DNA from: Parundibacterium terreum
GTDB lineage: Bacteria; Pseudomonadota; Gammaproteobacteria; Burkholderiales; Burkholderiaceae_D
DNA: 64,000 nucleotides
Reading direction: 5' to 3'
Assembly: GCF_014636315.1 (NCBI RefSeq)
Contig: NZ_BMED01000007.1
Location: 186,001-250,000 of the forward strand
Position numbers and translations under genes: made by a program. Each line of letters begins with the position of its first letter. The first letter of the stretch is position 1. Shown one piece after another: positions 36,380 to 45,824 of the stretch. The notes beneath the pieces were generated by a model. That model did not search any database and was not told where the DNA came from. It saw only the letters and a list, made by a program, of their open reading frames with translations.

Positions 36380-38197
36380 CTACTCCACAGTAACGGACTT
36401 CGCCAAATTCCGAGGCTTATCCACATCCGTACCTCGCGCCAGCGCCGTGTGATACGCCAGCAACTGCAAAGGCACCACGTGCAGGATAGGCGATAGCTGG
36501 CCGTAGTGTTCCGGCAGGCGGATGACGTGCACGCCTTCGCTCGGGGCAATGCGGGAGTCTGCATCGGCAAATACATATAGTTCGCCGCCGCGTGCGCGCA
36601 CTTCCTGCATATTCGATTTCAGTTTTTCTATCAGCGCATCTTTCGGCGCCACTGTCACTACCGGCATTTCCTTGGTGACCAGGGCCAGTGGGCCGTGCTT
36701 CAGTTCGCCGGCGGGATAGGCTTCTGCGTGGATATAGGAAATTTCTTTCAGTTTCAGTGCGCCTTCCAGCGCGATGGGGTAGTGCAGGCCGCGTCCCAGG
36801 AACAAGGCGTTTTCTTTGCGGGCGAATTCTTCTGCCCAGGCTATGATTTGCGGTTCCAGCGCCAGCACGGCACTGATGGCTACCGGCAGGTGGCGCAGGG
36901 CCTTGATGTGTTCTGCCTCTTGCTCATCGCTGAGGCGGCCTTTGGTTTGCGCCAATGCCAGCGCCAACAGGAATAGTGCTGCCAGTTGCGTAGTGAAAGC
37001 CTTGGTGGAGGCGACGCCGACTTCAACGCCGGCGCGGGTGATGTAAGACAATTCACATTCCCTGACCATGGCGCTGGTAGCAACGTTGCAGATGGTCAGC
37101 GTATGCTGCATGCCTTGCGCGCGTGCATGCTTTAGCGCTGCCAGGGTGTCGGCGGTTTCTCCGCTTTGCGAGATCGTGACGACCAGGCTGTTCGGATTGG
37201 GCACGCTGTCGCGGTAGCGGTATTCGCTGGCGATCTCTACATTGACGGTCACCTTGGCGATGGATTCTATCCAGTATTTGGCGGTCAGGCCGGCGTAGTA
37301 GCTGGTGCCGCAAGCCAGGATCAGCACCGAGTCTATCTGCTTGAAGATGTTGAAGGCCTTGTCGCCGAACAGTTCCGGCATGATGCCGGTAACGCCTTCC
37401 AGCGTGTCGCCGATGGCGCGCGGCTGCTCGAAGATTTCTTTCTGCATGTAGTGGCGGTAAGGGCCCAGCTCGGCCGCGCCGGTATGGGCATGCACGGTAC
37501 GCACTTCGCGTTGTACGGCCTTGCCGTTCACATCCACGATCCAGCAGCGCTGCAATTGCAGGTCCACGACATCGCCTTCTTCCAGGTAGATGATCTGGTC
37601 GGTGGTGCCGGCCAGCGCCATCGCGTCGGATGCCAGGAAATTCTCGCCCTGGCCTACGCCGACGATCAGCGGCGAACCCTGGCGCGCACCGACCACGCGG
37701 TGCGGTTCATCGCGGCAGAAGACGGCGATTGCATAGGCGCCGGTCAGGCGTTTCACTGCTTGCTGCACGGTCTCGAACAGATCGCCGGTATATAAATGGT
37801 CTACCAGATGGGCGATCACTTCGGTGTCGGTCTGGCTCTCGAACACATAGCCTGCCGCCTGCAGTTCTGCGCGCAGTTCTTCGTGGTTTTCTATGATGCC
37901 GTTGTGGACCAGCGCGATGCGGTCGCGCGAGAAATGCGGGTGGGCATTGGAGGAGGAGGGCGCGCCGTGCGTTGCCCAGCGGGTGTGCGCAATGCCGGTG
38001 AAGCCGGACAGCGCGGTTTGCTGGATCTGGGTTTCCAGATCGGCCACGCGGGAGGTGCTGCGCGAGCGTTGCAGCTTGCCGTCCACATGCAGTGCCACGC
38101 CGCAAGAGTCATAACCGCGATACTCCAGCCTTTTCAGGCCCTCGACCAGGATGGGAGTGATATTGCGTTGTGCTACTGCGCCGACGATGCCACACAT
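36380..38197 (-). CDS. glmS: glutamine-fructose-6-phosphate aminotransferase
   Basis: A 605-residue GlmS: N-terminal glutaminase domain with catalytic Cys2 (MCGIVGAV) and two sugar-isomerase domains; the C-terminal TVE ending is family-typical. It makes glucosamine-6-phosphate for cell-wall and outer-membrane precursors. The gene is monocistronic leftward, and the other pathway gene, glmU, is about 8 kb further right on the same strand. I see no glmS ribozyme-like leader. Confidence 0.96.
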   Translation of the reverse strand: MCGIVGAVAQRNITPILVEGLKRLEYRGYDSCGVALHVDGKLQRSRSTSRVADLETQIQQTALSGFTGIAHTRWATHGAPSSSNAHPHFSRDRIALVHNGIIENHEELRAELQAAGYVFESQTDTEVIAHLVDHLYTGDLFETVQQAVKRLTGAYAIAVFCRDEPHRVVGARQGSPLIVGVGQGENFLASDAMALAGTTDQIIYLEEGDVVDLQLQRCWIVDVNGKAVQREVRTVHAHTGAAELGPYRHYMQKEIFEQPRAIGDTLEGVTGIMPELFGDKAFNIFKQIDSVLILACGTSYYAGLTAKYWIESIAKVTVNVEIASEYRYRDSVPNPNSLVVTISQSGETADTLAALKHARAQGMQHTLTICNVATSAMVRECELSYITRAGVEVGVASTKAFTTQLAALFLLALALAQTKGRLSDEQEAEHIKALRHLPVAISAVLALEPQIIAWAEEFARKENALFLGRGLHYPIALEGALKLKEISYIHAEAYPAGELKHGPLALVTKEMPVVTVAPKDALIEKLKSNMQEVRARGGELYVFADADSRIAPSEGVHVIRLPEHYGQLSPILHVVPLQLLAYHTALARGTDVDKPRNLAKSVTVE

Positions 38198-38376
38198 AAG
38201 AGCCCCTTGATGTTTTGTTGGGTGGGATGGGTTTATTCAATAAAGCCAAACTGTTGCGTCATGCTAAAGGGTTTGCGATGAAATTATCTTGCAATATTTA
38301 GGGTATTTTGAATTTAAATGATGGTCGAGTATTTTTGTGTTTAAATATTCCAAATTACTAAATTAAATGAAATTAT

Positions 38377-38859
38377 ATGCCATCAAAAGATGATGTTTTG
38401 ATACTGGATGAATTGGACAGGCGCATCTTGCAGCAACTGCAGCAAGATGCGTCGCTGACCAATCATGAGCTGGCTGCCCGCGTGCATGCGTCGCCGCCTA
38501 CCTGCCTGCGCCGCGTCAAGCGCCTGGTGGATGAAAAGGTGATTGCCCGGCAAGTGGCCATCTTGTCGCCGGAAAAGGTGGGCGCCAGCCTGACGGCCAT
38601 CGTGGAAATTACGCTGGACCACCAGGCGACCGAGAAACAACTGGAGTTTGAGGCGCTGGTTGCCGGCGAAAGCGCGGTGCAGCAGTGCTATCGCGTGTCG
38701 CCCGGGCCGGATTTTGTGCTGGTGATCCTGGTGGCGGATATGGCTGCTTATCATGCACTGGCACACAGGCTGTTTGCGACGCAATCCAATGTGCGCAATG
38801 TGCGCAGTTTCTTTTCCATCCTGCGCAGCAAGTTCGAGACGCGCGTGCCGGTGGAATAG
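38377..38859 (+). CDS. Lrp/AsnC-family transcriptional regulator
   Basis: A 160-residue regulator with N-terminal helix-turn-helix (LDELDRRILQQLQQDASLT ... HASPPTCLRRVKRLVD) and a C-terminal RAM/ligand-binding domain. It is divergent from glmS across 179 bp. Target and amino-acid ligand unknown. Confidence 0.9.
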   Translation: MPSKDDVLILDELDRRILQQLQQDASLTNHELAARVHASPPTCLRRVKRLVDEKVIARQVAILSPEKVGASLTAIVEITLDHQATEKQLEFEALVAGESAVQQCYRVSPGPDFVLVILVADMAAYHALAHRLFATQSNVRNVRSFFSILRSKFETRVPVE

Positions 38860-38871
38860 CCTGCCCTGGGA

Positions 38872-39564
38872 TCAGGCGTATTCGCTGAGCGTCTTCAGCT
38901 TGCTTTCGGACACTACCTCTATATATGCATAGCCCAGGTGTATGGCCTGCTGCTCCACCAGCAGCTTCAGTTCCTTGGACAAAGTCTGGCGGGTAATGCC
39001 CAGCATCATGGCCAGCGACTCCTGCGATACTGGCAGCCGTGGCCGCAACTGGGTGGACATGGTGGCGTCTCCCCTGGCCAGCAGCAACAGCCGGCGAGCG
39101 ATACGGGCGCGGGTGGAGCGCAAGGTGGCGTCTTCCACAATGCCGTATAGCAGGCGTATGCGGGCCGCCATCATTTTGGCTATCGCCTGCGCGAACACAT
39201 TGCTCTTCATCAGCGTATCAAATACCTGCCTGGGCAAGACCAGGATTTCCGCCTCACCCATCGCCGTTGCATCATGCGTGCGCGGCTGATCGTCGATCAG
39301 CGAAATCTCGCCGAACCAGGTGCCGGTTTCCAGCACAACCAGTATGGCTTCCTTGCCGTCTGCACTGAGGGTGGACATCTTCATTGTGCCGGTGGCAACG
39401 GCGTACAAGTTACCGGGAGGATCGCCCTGGCGGAACAGCATTTCGCCGGGGCGCAGGCGCACCAGCTCGGAAGCCGCCAGCATGATTTTGCGCTCGCGCA
39501 AGGGCAGGGAGCCAAACCAGGGGTTGGCCGAGAGTCTTTGTAACAGGTCCTGGCTCGAACTCAT
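38872..39564 (-). CDS. Crp/Fnr-family transcriptional regulator
   Basis: A 230-residue cAMP-receptor-type regulator: N-terminal cyclic-nucleotide-binding fold (RPGEMLFRQGDPPGNLY ... GTWFGEISLIDDQPRTHDA) and a C-terminal helix-turn-helix (SQESLAMMLGITRQTLSKEL). There is no N-terminal cysteine cluster, so it is not a classical oxygen-sensing Fnr. Two inverted repeats in the divergent promoter region (39593-39648) suggest autoregulation and control of the HD/aldolase operon. Confidence 0.88.
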   Translation of the reverse strand: MSSSQDLLQRLSANPWFGSLPLRERKIMLAASELVRLRPGEMLFRQGDPPGNLYAVATGTMKMSTLSADGKEAILVVLETGTWFGEISLIDDQPRTHDATAMGEAEILVLPRQVFDTLMKSNVFAQAIAKMMAARIRLLYGIVEDATLRSTRARIARRLLLLARGDATMSTQLRPRLPVSQESLAMMLGITRQTLSKELKLLVEQQAIHLGYAYIEVVSESKLKTLSEYA

Positions 39565-39592
39565 ATACTCATATCTCTGGGCTTAATTGAGC

Positions 39593-39648
39593 AACTGTAA
39601 AAAATTTGACAGTTAAGAGTGTAGCCTAGTTGTAAGGTAGCTGTACAA
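39593..39648. promoter_or_regulatory. two inverted repeats, candidate Crp-type operators
   Basis: AACTGT-N10-ACAGTT at 39593-39614, which contains TGT-N10-ACA, the spacing of Crp sites, and TTGTA-N9-TACAA at 39630-39648. Both lie between the Crp-type regulator and the HD-domain gene. Confidence 0.55.
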
Positions 39649-39703
39649 ATAGAGCAAAAATGCCAAGCGCACACCCAACCAATGAGTATTGAGGAGAGAC
39701 AAT

Positions 39704-40282
39704 ATGAATGCACGCGCCAATTTCGTCCGCATGCAGGACAGCACGCAACAGGACTGGCAACTGATAGGTTCCGAATTCATGCAGTTCAGCAAAGGACTGC
39801 CTGAGCGCATCATCAAGCATCTGCAAATCCTGGAAGGCGACTACGGCGGCTTTCCCATAGACCGTTACACCCACTCGCTGCAAACCGCGACACGCGCACT
39901 GAAAGACGGCCGCGATGACGAGTATGTCGTCTGTGCCTTGCTGCACGATATAGGCGACACGCTGGGTTCCTTCAACCATCCCGATATTGCCGCCGCCATC
40001 CTGAAACCTTTCGTCAGTGAAGAAAACCTGTGGATGGTGCAGAATCATGGCATCTTTCAGGGTTATTACTTCTTCCACCATATAGGGCTGGACAAGAATA
40101 TGCGCGACCAGTTCAAGGACCATCCGCACTTTACGCGCACGGCGGAATTCTGCGAACTGTATGACAACCCGGCCTTTGATGCCAAGGCAGAGACCTTGCC
40201 GATGAGCGAGTTTGAGCCTATGGTGCGCAAGCTGTTTGCCAGCCCGCGCAATTCCATCTATAAGAAGGCATTGAGCGAATAA
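39704..40282 (+). CDS. HD-domain protein, PhnZ-like oxygenase candidate
   Basis: A 192-residue HD protein starting at the ATG at 39704; the TTG at 39689 in the same frame overlaps the GGAGAG ribosome-binding site. Metal-ligand candidates are H57 (THSLQ), H81-D82 (LLHDIG), H92 and H115. This pattern is like the mixed-valent di-iron HD oxygenases such as PhnZ or inositol oxygenase, not nucleotide phosphohydrolases. It leads an operon with a class II aldolase and two SDRs. Function inferred from motif and context. Confidence 0.7.
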   Translation: MNARANFVRMQDSTQQDWQLIGSEFMQFSKGLPERIIKHLQILEGDYGGFPIDRYTHSLQTATRALKDGRDDEYVVCALLHDIGDTLGSFNHPDIAAAILKPFVSEENLWMVQNHGIFQGYYFFHHIGLDKNMRDQFKDHPHFTRTAEFCELYDNPAFDAKAETLPMSEFEPMVRKLFASPRNSIYKKALSE

Positions 40283-40349
40283 GACCGCACTCGGGCCGTC
40301 AGAGCCCATCAATGTCTATCCAAGCAAAAAAAAATTTTAGGAGACAAAT

Positions 40350-41105
40350 ATGAATATCCCATCATTGAAAGAAGTCGTCAGTGCCGAAGAGTGGCAATTG
40401 CGGGTGGACCTCGCTGCCTGCTACCGGCTGGTGGCCGCCTACGGTTGGAGCGATCTGGTGTTCACGCACATCAGTGCGCGCATTCCTGGGCCGGAACACC
40501 ATTTCCTGATCAATCCATACGGCCTGATGTTTGACGAGATCACCGCCTCATCGCTGGTCAAGGTAGATCAGCAGTGCAACAAGGTGATCGACTCGGAATT
40601 TCCGGTTAACCCTGCCGGCTTTGTGATCCATAGTGCCGTGCATGAAGCCCGTGACGACGTGCAGTGCGTACTGCACACGCATACCCGCGCCGGCGTTGCG
40701 GTCAGCGCGCAGAAATGCGGCATCCTGCCTATCTCTCAGCAATCCACCTTTGTGCTGGCATCGCTGGCGTATCACGAATATGAAGGCGTGGCCTTCCGCG
40801 ATGAAGAAAAACCGCGCCTGCAGGCTGACATGGGCCGTGCCAATTTCCTGATGCTGCGCAATCATGGCTTGCTGGTGGCCGGTAAATCCATCGCCGATGC
40901 CTTCCTGTCCATGTACACCTTCGAAGCGACTTGCCAGATACAGTTGTCGGCGCAGGCCGGCGGTGAGCTGACGCAGGTCAATCCTATGATCGTCAAGGGC
41001 GTATCGGAAGCGATGCGGGTGCAGACTGGCGGCTTGGGCGGCGCTTTCGTCTGGCCTTCTCTGATACGCAAGCTGGACCGCATGGATCAGAGCTACAAAA
41101 CCTGA
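40350..41105 (+). CDS. class II aldolase/adducin family protein
   Basis: A 251-residue zinc-type class II aldolase/adducin protein. Zinc histidines are seen in LHTHTR, with a later one in RNHGLLVAG; VVAAYGWSDLVFTHIS opens the fold. It sits 67 bp behind the HD protein. Likely acts on a small sugar- or hydroxy-acid-like substrate produced by the HD enzyme. Confidence 0.85.
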   Translation: MNIPSLKEVVSAEEWQLRVDLAACYRLVAAYGWSDLVFTHISARIPGPEHHFLINPYGLMFDEITASSLVKVDQQCNKVIDSEFPVNPAGFVIHSAVHEARDDVQCVLHTHTRAGVAVSAQKCGILPISQQSTFVLASLAYHEYEGVAFRDEEKPRLQADMGRANFLMLRNHGLLVAGKSIADAFLSMYTFEATCQIQLSAQAGGELTQVNPMIVKGVSEAMRVQTGGLGGAFVWPSLIRKLDRMDQSYKT

Positions 41106-41208
41106 TCCGGTTCCACGCACTATCTTGCAGGCCCCGGCATTATCCGGGGCTTTGTTTATCTGATGCGGACTCTGAAAACGAGTCTCAAGTTTTGGCCAGG
41201 AGATTACT

Positions 41209-42054
41209 ATGTCTTATGCAGGTAAAGTTGTTTGGGTAACTGGGGCTTCATCCGGAATAGGGGAGGCACTAGTTAGTTCCTTGTTGCAGGCTGGTGCGCA
41301 AGTCATCTTGTCCGGCCGCCGGCTTGCGGAGCTGGAGCGGGTTGCAGCAAGCGCAGCGGACCGTACATTGATCCTGGCTTTCGAGACGACCGATTATGAT
41401 GCACTGCCACAGGTAGTGGAAAAAGCCTGGGCCTGGAAAGGCAGGATCGATATCCTGATCAACAATGCCGGCATCAGCCAGCGCAGCCTGGCGCTGGATA
41501 CGCACCTGGATGTCTATCGCCAACTGATCGAGGTCGATTACCTGGCGCCGCTGGCGCTGACACAACTGATCGTACCGCGCATGGTAGAAAAACGCTCCGG
41601 GCACGTGGCGGTGATCAGCTCTGTAGCTGGCAAGGTGGGAACACCGTTGCGCACCGGTTATTGCGGCGCCAAGCATGCGGTGGTCGGCTATTTTGACGGC
41701 CTGCGCGCAGAAGTGGAAGAAGCCTACGGCATCAAGGTCAGTGTGATCTTGCCGGGGTCCGTGCAAACCTCCATCGCCGTGAACGCACTGGTGGGTGACG
41801 GTTCGTCGCGGGGACGCTCCGACGCCAATATCGATAACGGCATGCCGGTCGCGGCTGCGGCAAAGATCATCCTGGATGGCATGGCAGCAGGCAAGCGCGA
41901 GATCCCGGTAGCAGAAGGCAAGGAACTTGCCGCGCTGAATTTCCGTACCCAGGACCCGGAGCGCCTGTTCGACATGCTGGCCAAGGAAGGTGCGCGTCTG
42001 GCAGGGTTGCGTGATGAAGGAAAATCCATCGATCCTAGCGATATCCGTTCATAG
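41209..42054 (+). CDS. short-chain dehydrogenase/reductase
   Basis: A 281-residue SDR with TGASSGIG, NNAG, ISSVAGKVG and YCGAK. The extended C-terminus fits DHRS7-like SDRs. Part of the HD/aldolase operon; the next SDR starts 65 bp later. Confidence 0.85.
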   Translation: MSYAGKVVWVTGASSGIGEALVSSLLQAGAQVILSGRRLAELERVAASAADRTLILAFETTDYDALPQVVEKAWAWKGRIDILINNAGISQRSLALDTHLDVYRQLIEVDYLAPLALTQLIVPRMVEKRSGHVAVISSVAGKVGTPLRTGYCGAKHAVVGYFDGLRAEVEEAYGIKVSVILPGSVQTSIAVNALVGDGSSRGRSDANIDNGMPVAAAAKIILDGMAAGKREIPVAEGKELAALNFRTQDPERLFDMLAKEGARLAGLRDEGKSIDPSDIRS

Positions 42055-42119
42055 CCTTGCTCGCGAAAGTATCTTTTAGAAATCAGTTCCAAATATCTCG
42101 ACATAAGAAAGAAAAAATA

Positions 42120-42926
42120 ATGAGAGTAGTGATTATCACCGGCAGCTCCGATGGCATAGGCGCGGAAATGGCGCGCCAGATGGCAAAGGCGGAAGGCAGC
42201 AAGCTGGCCCTGGTGCTGGCAGCGCGCAGTGAAGAACAGCTCAGGCAGGTCGCCGACGAGTGCGCCAAATTCGGCACGCAAACACTGGTCGTAAAGACCG
42301 ACGTCTCGGTGCAGGCACAATGCAAACACCTGATTGCGGCAACGGTAGACAAATTCGGGCGCATCGATGCGCTGGTGAATAACGCTGGCCGTTCGGCGCA
42401 CGCCTTGTTTGAGGATGTGCTGGATCTGGCCTGGTATGAAGAGCTGATGCGCATCAATCTGTGGGGCAGCGTCTGGTGTACCCATGCTGCACTGCCTTAC
42501 CTGAAGCAATCCCGCGGCAGTATCGTGGCGGTGTCTTCGCTGGCGGGCCTGATCGGCGTGCCGGGGCGTACTGCCTACAATGCGACCAAGTTTGCGATGG
42601 CCGGATTTTTTGAAGGCTTGCGCGCGGAACTGAAGGTGGCCGGCGTCAGTGTGACGACGGCCTATCCAGGTGTGGTTGCAACGCAGATACGCTACAAGGG
42701 CTACAACGCTGCCGGTACCGCTCTGGGCAGTAGCAGCCTGAAAGAAGATGATGCAATGTCGGTAGAGGAGTGTGCCGGCCTGATCGTGGACGGCATGAAC
42801 CGGCGCAAGCGCGAAGTGGTGATGTCATTCAAGGGTAAGCTGGGCCGTTTCATGAAGTTGATCGCTCCCGGCCTGGTGGAGAACATGGCACTGGCAGCGC
42901 TGAAAGATGATGTAAAACCACACTGA
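42120..42926 (+). CDS. short-chain dehydrogenase/reductase
   Basis: A 268-residue SDR starting at the ATG at 42120 (MRVVIITGSSDGIG). Motifs NNAG, VSSLAGLIG and YNATK are complete. The frame is open 21 codons upstream without a good start. Last gene of the HD/aldolase/SDR operon. Confidence 0.85.
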   Translation: MRVVIITGSSDGIGAEMARQMAKAEGSKLALVLAARSEEQLRQVADECAKFGTQTLVVKTDVSVQAQCKHLIAATVDKFGRIDALVNNAGRSAHALFEDVLDLAWYEELMRINLWGSVWCTHAALPYLKQSRGSIVAVSSLAGLIGVPGRTAYNATKFAMAGFFEGLRAELKVAGVSVTTAYPGVVATQIRYKGYNAAGTALGSSSLKEDDAMSVEECAGLIVDGMNRRKREVVMSFKGKLGRFMKLIAPGLVENMALAALKDDVKPH

Positions 42927-42997
42927 TCTTAACTGGCTTCCCGCTCGCGCTATATCCTGGAGCGAGCGGGCTCTGACTTACGCCGGCAGGCCGTTGC

Positions 42998-43291
42998 CTA
43001 TGGAAGCTTGCTGAGTATCTTGTTCACTTCGTCCCTGTTGTAGGCCTTCAGCGCCGAGAAACGCACATTGCCATTGGCACTCAACGCATAACCGAAGGCG
43101 GTAATCGCTGCATCATCTTCTGCTTCGGTGATAGAAACCATATCGTATTCGCCCATCGTCCAATAGATATGGGTCATCTTGACGCCAAACTTGCCGGATA
43201 GTTCTTTGGCCATGTCGGCGCGCTTTGTTGTGTCCTTCACTGTGCGCATTCCCTGGTCGGTAAATTTTGCGAGAGAAATATAGGTCACCAT
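42998..43291 (-). CDS. GYD-domain protein
   Basis: A 97-residue GYD-family protein with MTHIYWTMGEYDMVSI as the family core and a C-terminal KAYNRDEV. Such ferredoxin-like small proteins have no fixed function. It stands alone. Confidence 0.85.
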   Translation of the reverse strand: MVTYISLAKFTDQGMRTVKDTTKRADMAKELSGKFGVKMTHIYWTMGEYDMVSITEAEDDAAITAFGYALSANGNVRFSALKAYNRDEVNKILSKLP

Positions 43292-43670
43292 GTTGATACT
43301 CCCAAGTTATAGGAGGCCATCAGGATTGCGTCACATGGCACCGGCCTCCGTATGCCAGATGAAGATGTTGGGATGCGGTAAAAAGATGAGCGGAAGCGCT
43401 CCAGCGAAACAGGACGCCCGCGAATGAAAAGCTGGAAGGATTGAATCCCGGAGGTTTTTTTGGTTTGAGCAAGGTATTCCATCTGTGGAAGGCCAGGCCG
43501 GATTCAGTCGGGTAAATTATCTGCTTCAGACTTTTGAAAGGTAGAACATCCTGAGGGAATTGCAAGCACAGACTTTGAATGCAAACGGGCGGCGGGGCGA
43601 TTGGCGGAAAAGAAAAACCGCGCATCCCCCGGTCAAGGAAAATGCGCGGTTTCTTCAAACAATCATTGCA
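43292..43670. other. 379-bp region between GYD gene and azlD
   Basis: No convincing gene. It holds the terminator of azlCD (43615-43652) and the leftward promoter of the GYD gene. Confidence 0.5.
43615..43652 (-). terminator. intrinsic terminator of azlCD
   Basis: AAACCGCGCAT ... ATGCGCGGTTT. Read leftward the stem ends in a T-rich run, 18 bp beyond the azlD stop. Confidence 0.75.
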
Positions 43671-43997
43671 TTACATCATCCAGAACTGCCACGCAAAAAA
43701 TACAGACAAGCCGGCAATAATGGTCAGCATCTGCTTCTTGCTGAACAAGCAGACAATGATTGCCGCGATGGAAGCAATCAGCTGCGGGTTATGCAGGTTC
43801 AACTCCATCCCTTTGTCCGGCCCATGCGGCGCCAGTATCATAGGAACGATGATTGCCGTCAGCACAGTGACGGGAACGAAGCTCAGGGCCAGGTTCAGCA
43901 AGGGCGGAAAACTGATGCGGTCACCCAGGATAAACATGATGGCCTTGACGAAGACCGTCACCACGGCCATGCCCAATATCATCACGGTATAGTTCAT
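43671..43997 (-). CDS. azlD: branched-chain amino acid export subunit AzlD
   Basis: A 108-residue hydrophobic protein starting at the ATG at 43997 that overlaps the azlC stop by 4 bp. Several transmembrane helices and the GDRISFPPLLNLALSFVP segment fit AzlD. With AzlC it exports branched-chain or related amino acids. Confidence 0.88.
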   Translation of the reverse strand: MNYTVMILGMAVVTVFVKAIMFILGDRISFPPLLNLALSFVPVTVLTAIIVPMILAPHGPDKGMELNLHNPQLIASIAAIIVCLFSKKQMLTIIAGLSVFFAWQFWMM

Positions 43998-44755
43998 GCC
44001 TGCACCTGCTGGGTAGTATCTTTTGCCTTGCTGGCGCGCGTCAGCGCTATACCCACAATCACGCCGATGAGTACCGCCGACAGCAAGCCCAGCTTGTATG
44101 GCAGTCCTTGCAGCAGGTAGGCAAACGTGCCTGCTGCCAGCGCTGCGCCGAATTGAGGCAGGCGGTTCAGTTGCGGCACGATGATGGCGAGGAAGGTGGC
44201 GACCATTGCAAAATCCAGGCCCAGGGTTTGCAGTTGCGGGAAGATCGCGCCAAACAGCAGGCCGACCAGGGTCCACAATTGCCAGTTGCCATACATGGCC
44301 AGGCCTGAGCCGAGAAAATACCAGTGCCCATTGGGCGGATTACGGTGCCGCTGGTAATAGCCTGCCATCACCGCAAAGGTTTCATCGGTCAACAGGAAGC
44401 CCAGCAGCCAGCGCCAGCGCGCAGGCAGGTGCGCCACATGCGGCAGCAAGGTCGCGGCATACAGCATATGCCGCATATTAACGATCAACGTGGTAAACCA
44501 GATCACCAGCATGCCGGTATGTGCGGCCACCAGTCCGGTGGCGATGAACTGGCTGGAGCCGGCATAAACGCTGAGCGACATCAGTTGCCCATGCCAGGGC
44601 GCCATCGGGCTGGCCGCGACCAGGGTGCCGAAAATGATGCCGAAAGGCGCTGCGCCTATCAGCATAGGCAGTGTGTCGCGTGCACCGGCGGCGAAGCTGG
44701 CCAGCGGCGCCTTGTTTGTTTCTGTATTGATTGGACTGTCTGCAGTCATTACCAT
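43994..44755 (-). CDS. azlC: branched-chain amino acid exporter subunit AzlC
   Basis: A 253-residue inner-membrane protein of the AzlC family, with AAPFGIIFGTLVAA and LSVYAGSSQFIATGLV as conserved helices. It forms the exporter with AzlD. Confidence 0.9.
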   Translation of the reverse strand: MVMTADSPINTETNKAPLASFAAGARDTLPMLIGAAPFGIIFGTLVAASPMAPWHGQLMSLSVYAGSSQFIATGLVAAHTGMLVIWFTTLIVNMRHMLYAATLLPHVAHLPARWRWLLGFLLTDETFAVMAGYYQRHRNPPNGHWYFLGSGLAMYGNWQLWTLVGLLFGAIFPQLQTLGLDFAMVATFLAIIVPQLNRLPQFGAALAAGTFAYLLQGLPYKLGLLSAVLIGVIVGIALTRASKAKDTTQQVQA

Positions 44756-44853
44756 CCTCCTTCAGGCTTGGATGGTAACGTTTATCCAGTGTTTTTGCTT
44801 GTACCAGATTGCTGCCGCCTGGCTATAAATGTAGAAAATGCAAATCGGAAAAA

Positions 44854-45597
44854 TCAGGCAATCGCATTTCTTCTCAGATAGCCGCGCCCGCTGCGTGCTT
44901 CGGTTTTTGCGATCAGGCGTTGCTTCGCGACAGCATCCTCGGGAGGCGACCAGGTAGTATGCTCGCGTTTTTTGGGATCATAGAAACCGATATAGCCGCC
45001 CGGTTTCACGCCGAAAGACGCCAGTCCTTTGCGGTCTGCATCCAGCCGGCCCAGGAAATCGTTGCGGGCCCCGGCTTGCTCGCCTGGCGTGAAATACGAG
45101 GGCAGTACGAAATTGGATACTTCTATGCCGTCTATCTTGTAGCTTTCACTTTGCACGGCATCGCACATTTCAAACCAGTGGAAGACTTCATGTTCCGGGT
45201 TGTCCGGATGCGGCCCCTGTACCAGCAGATTGGATTGCGCATCGGCGATCAGCTCCATGGTCTCGTGCGACAGCGTGACCGTCCAGCTTTCTCCCAGTTT
45301 CTTGCACAGGTCCAGGAAGATAAAGCCATACGGAATGCCGCGGTTGTTCTTGTCATGATAGCCGAGTGCGTCCTTGATGTTGGTCTTGTCGTTCAGGTAC
45401 AGCACCGCATCGCCGCGCATGCCGGACAGGGATTTGATATCGGCCCGCTTGCCTATCATGCCTTCCAGCCTCAAGTTGGCGCCGAACGACCAGTAGGGTT
45501 CAAAATCTTCCTTGACCTGCCGGTTGATGGCGCGAATCACGCATTGCACCTCTTCGTCGCTGAGGCTGGTGGAGTGGTTTATCAGGGAAATGATCAT
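44854..45597 (-). CDS. uncharacterised protein with zincin-like motif
   Basis: A 247-residue protein starting at the ATG at 45597 (MIISLINHSTSLSDEE). The segment LSHETMELIAD resembles a variant metal-binding helix (HExxE rather than HExxH) followed by an aspartate, and HEVFHWFEMCDA carries further histidines. No signal peptide and no neighbour in the same operon. I do not recognise the family; a metallopeptidase-like fold is a suggestion only. Confidence 0.6.
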   Translation of the reverse strand: MIISLINHSTSLSDEEVQCVIRAINRQVKEDFEPYWSFGANLRLEGMIGKRADIKSLSGMRGDAVLYLNDKTNIKDALGYHDKNNRGIPYGFIFLDLCKKLGESWTVTLSHETMELIADAQSNLLVQGPHPDNPEHEVFHWFEMCDAVQSESYKIDGIEVSNFVLPSYFTPGEQAGARNDFLGRLDADRKGLASFGVKPGGYIGFYDPKKREHTTWSPPEDAVAKQRLIAKTEARSGRGYLRRNAIA

Positions 45598-45824
45598 GAT
45601 CGCTGCCTCTTTGTCTGTTAGTGTCTTGACTGTGGGTGAGGGCGCTGTGTTTCCGGGCCGGTGCTGCATTGCCGGGTAACAGTACGAAGCGTACGAACGC
45701 TCTGGATCAATCTAGTTGTTCGCTGCACTTTATGCAAGTGCAGGCTGGGTAATCTAATGCCTGGGAAAGGGTTGCCGCTGCAGGTGCGGTATTTGCACTA
45801 CAGCGGCTTGGAGGCTGTGGCTAT

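Noticed and set aside
43320-43658. Minus-strand frame between the GYD gene and azlD
   Set aside because: It runs through the azlCD terminator and lacks a ribosome-binding site or family features.
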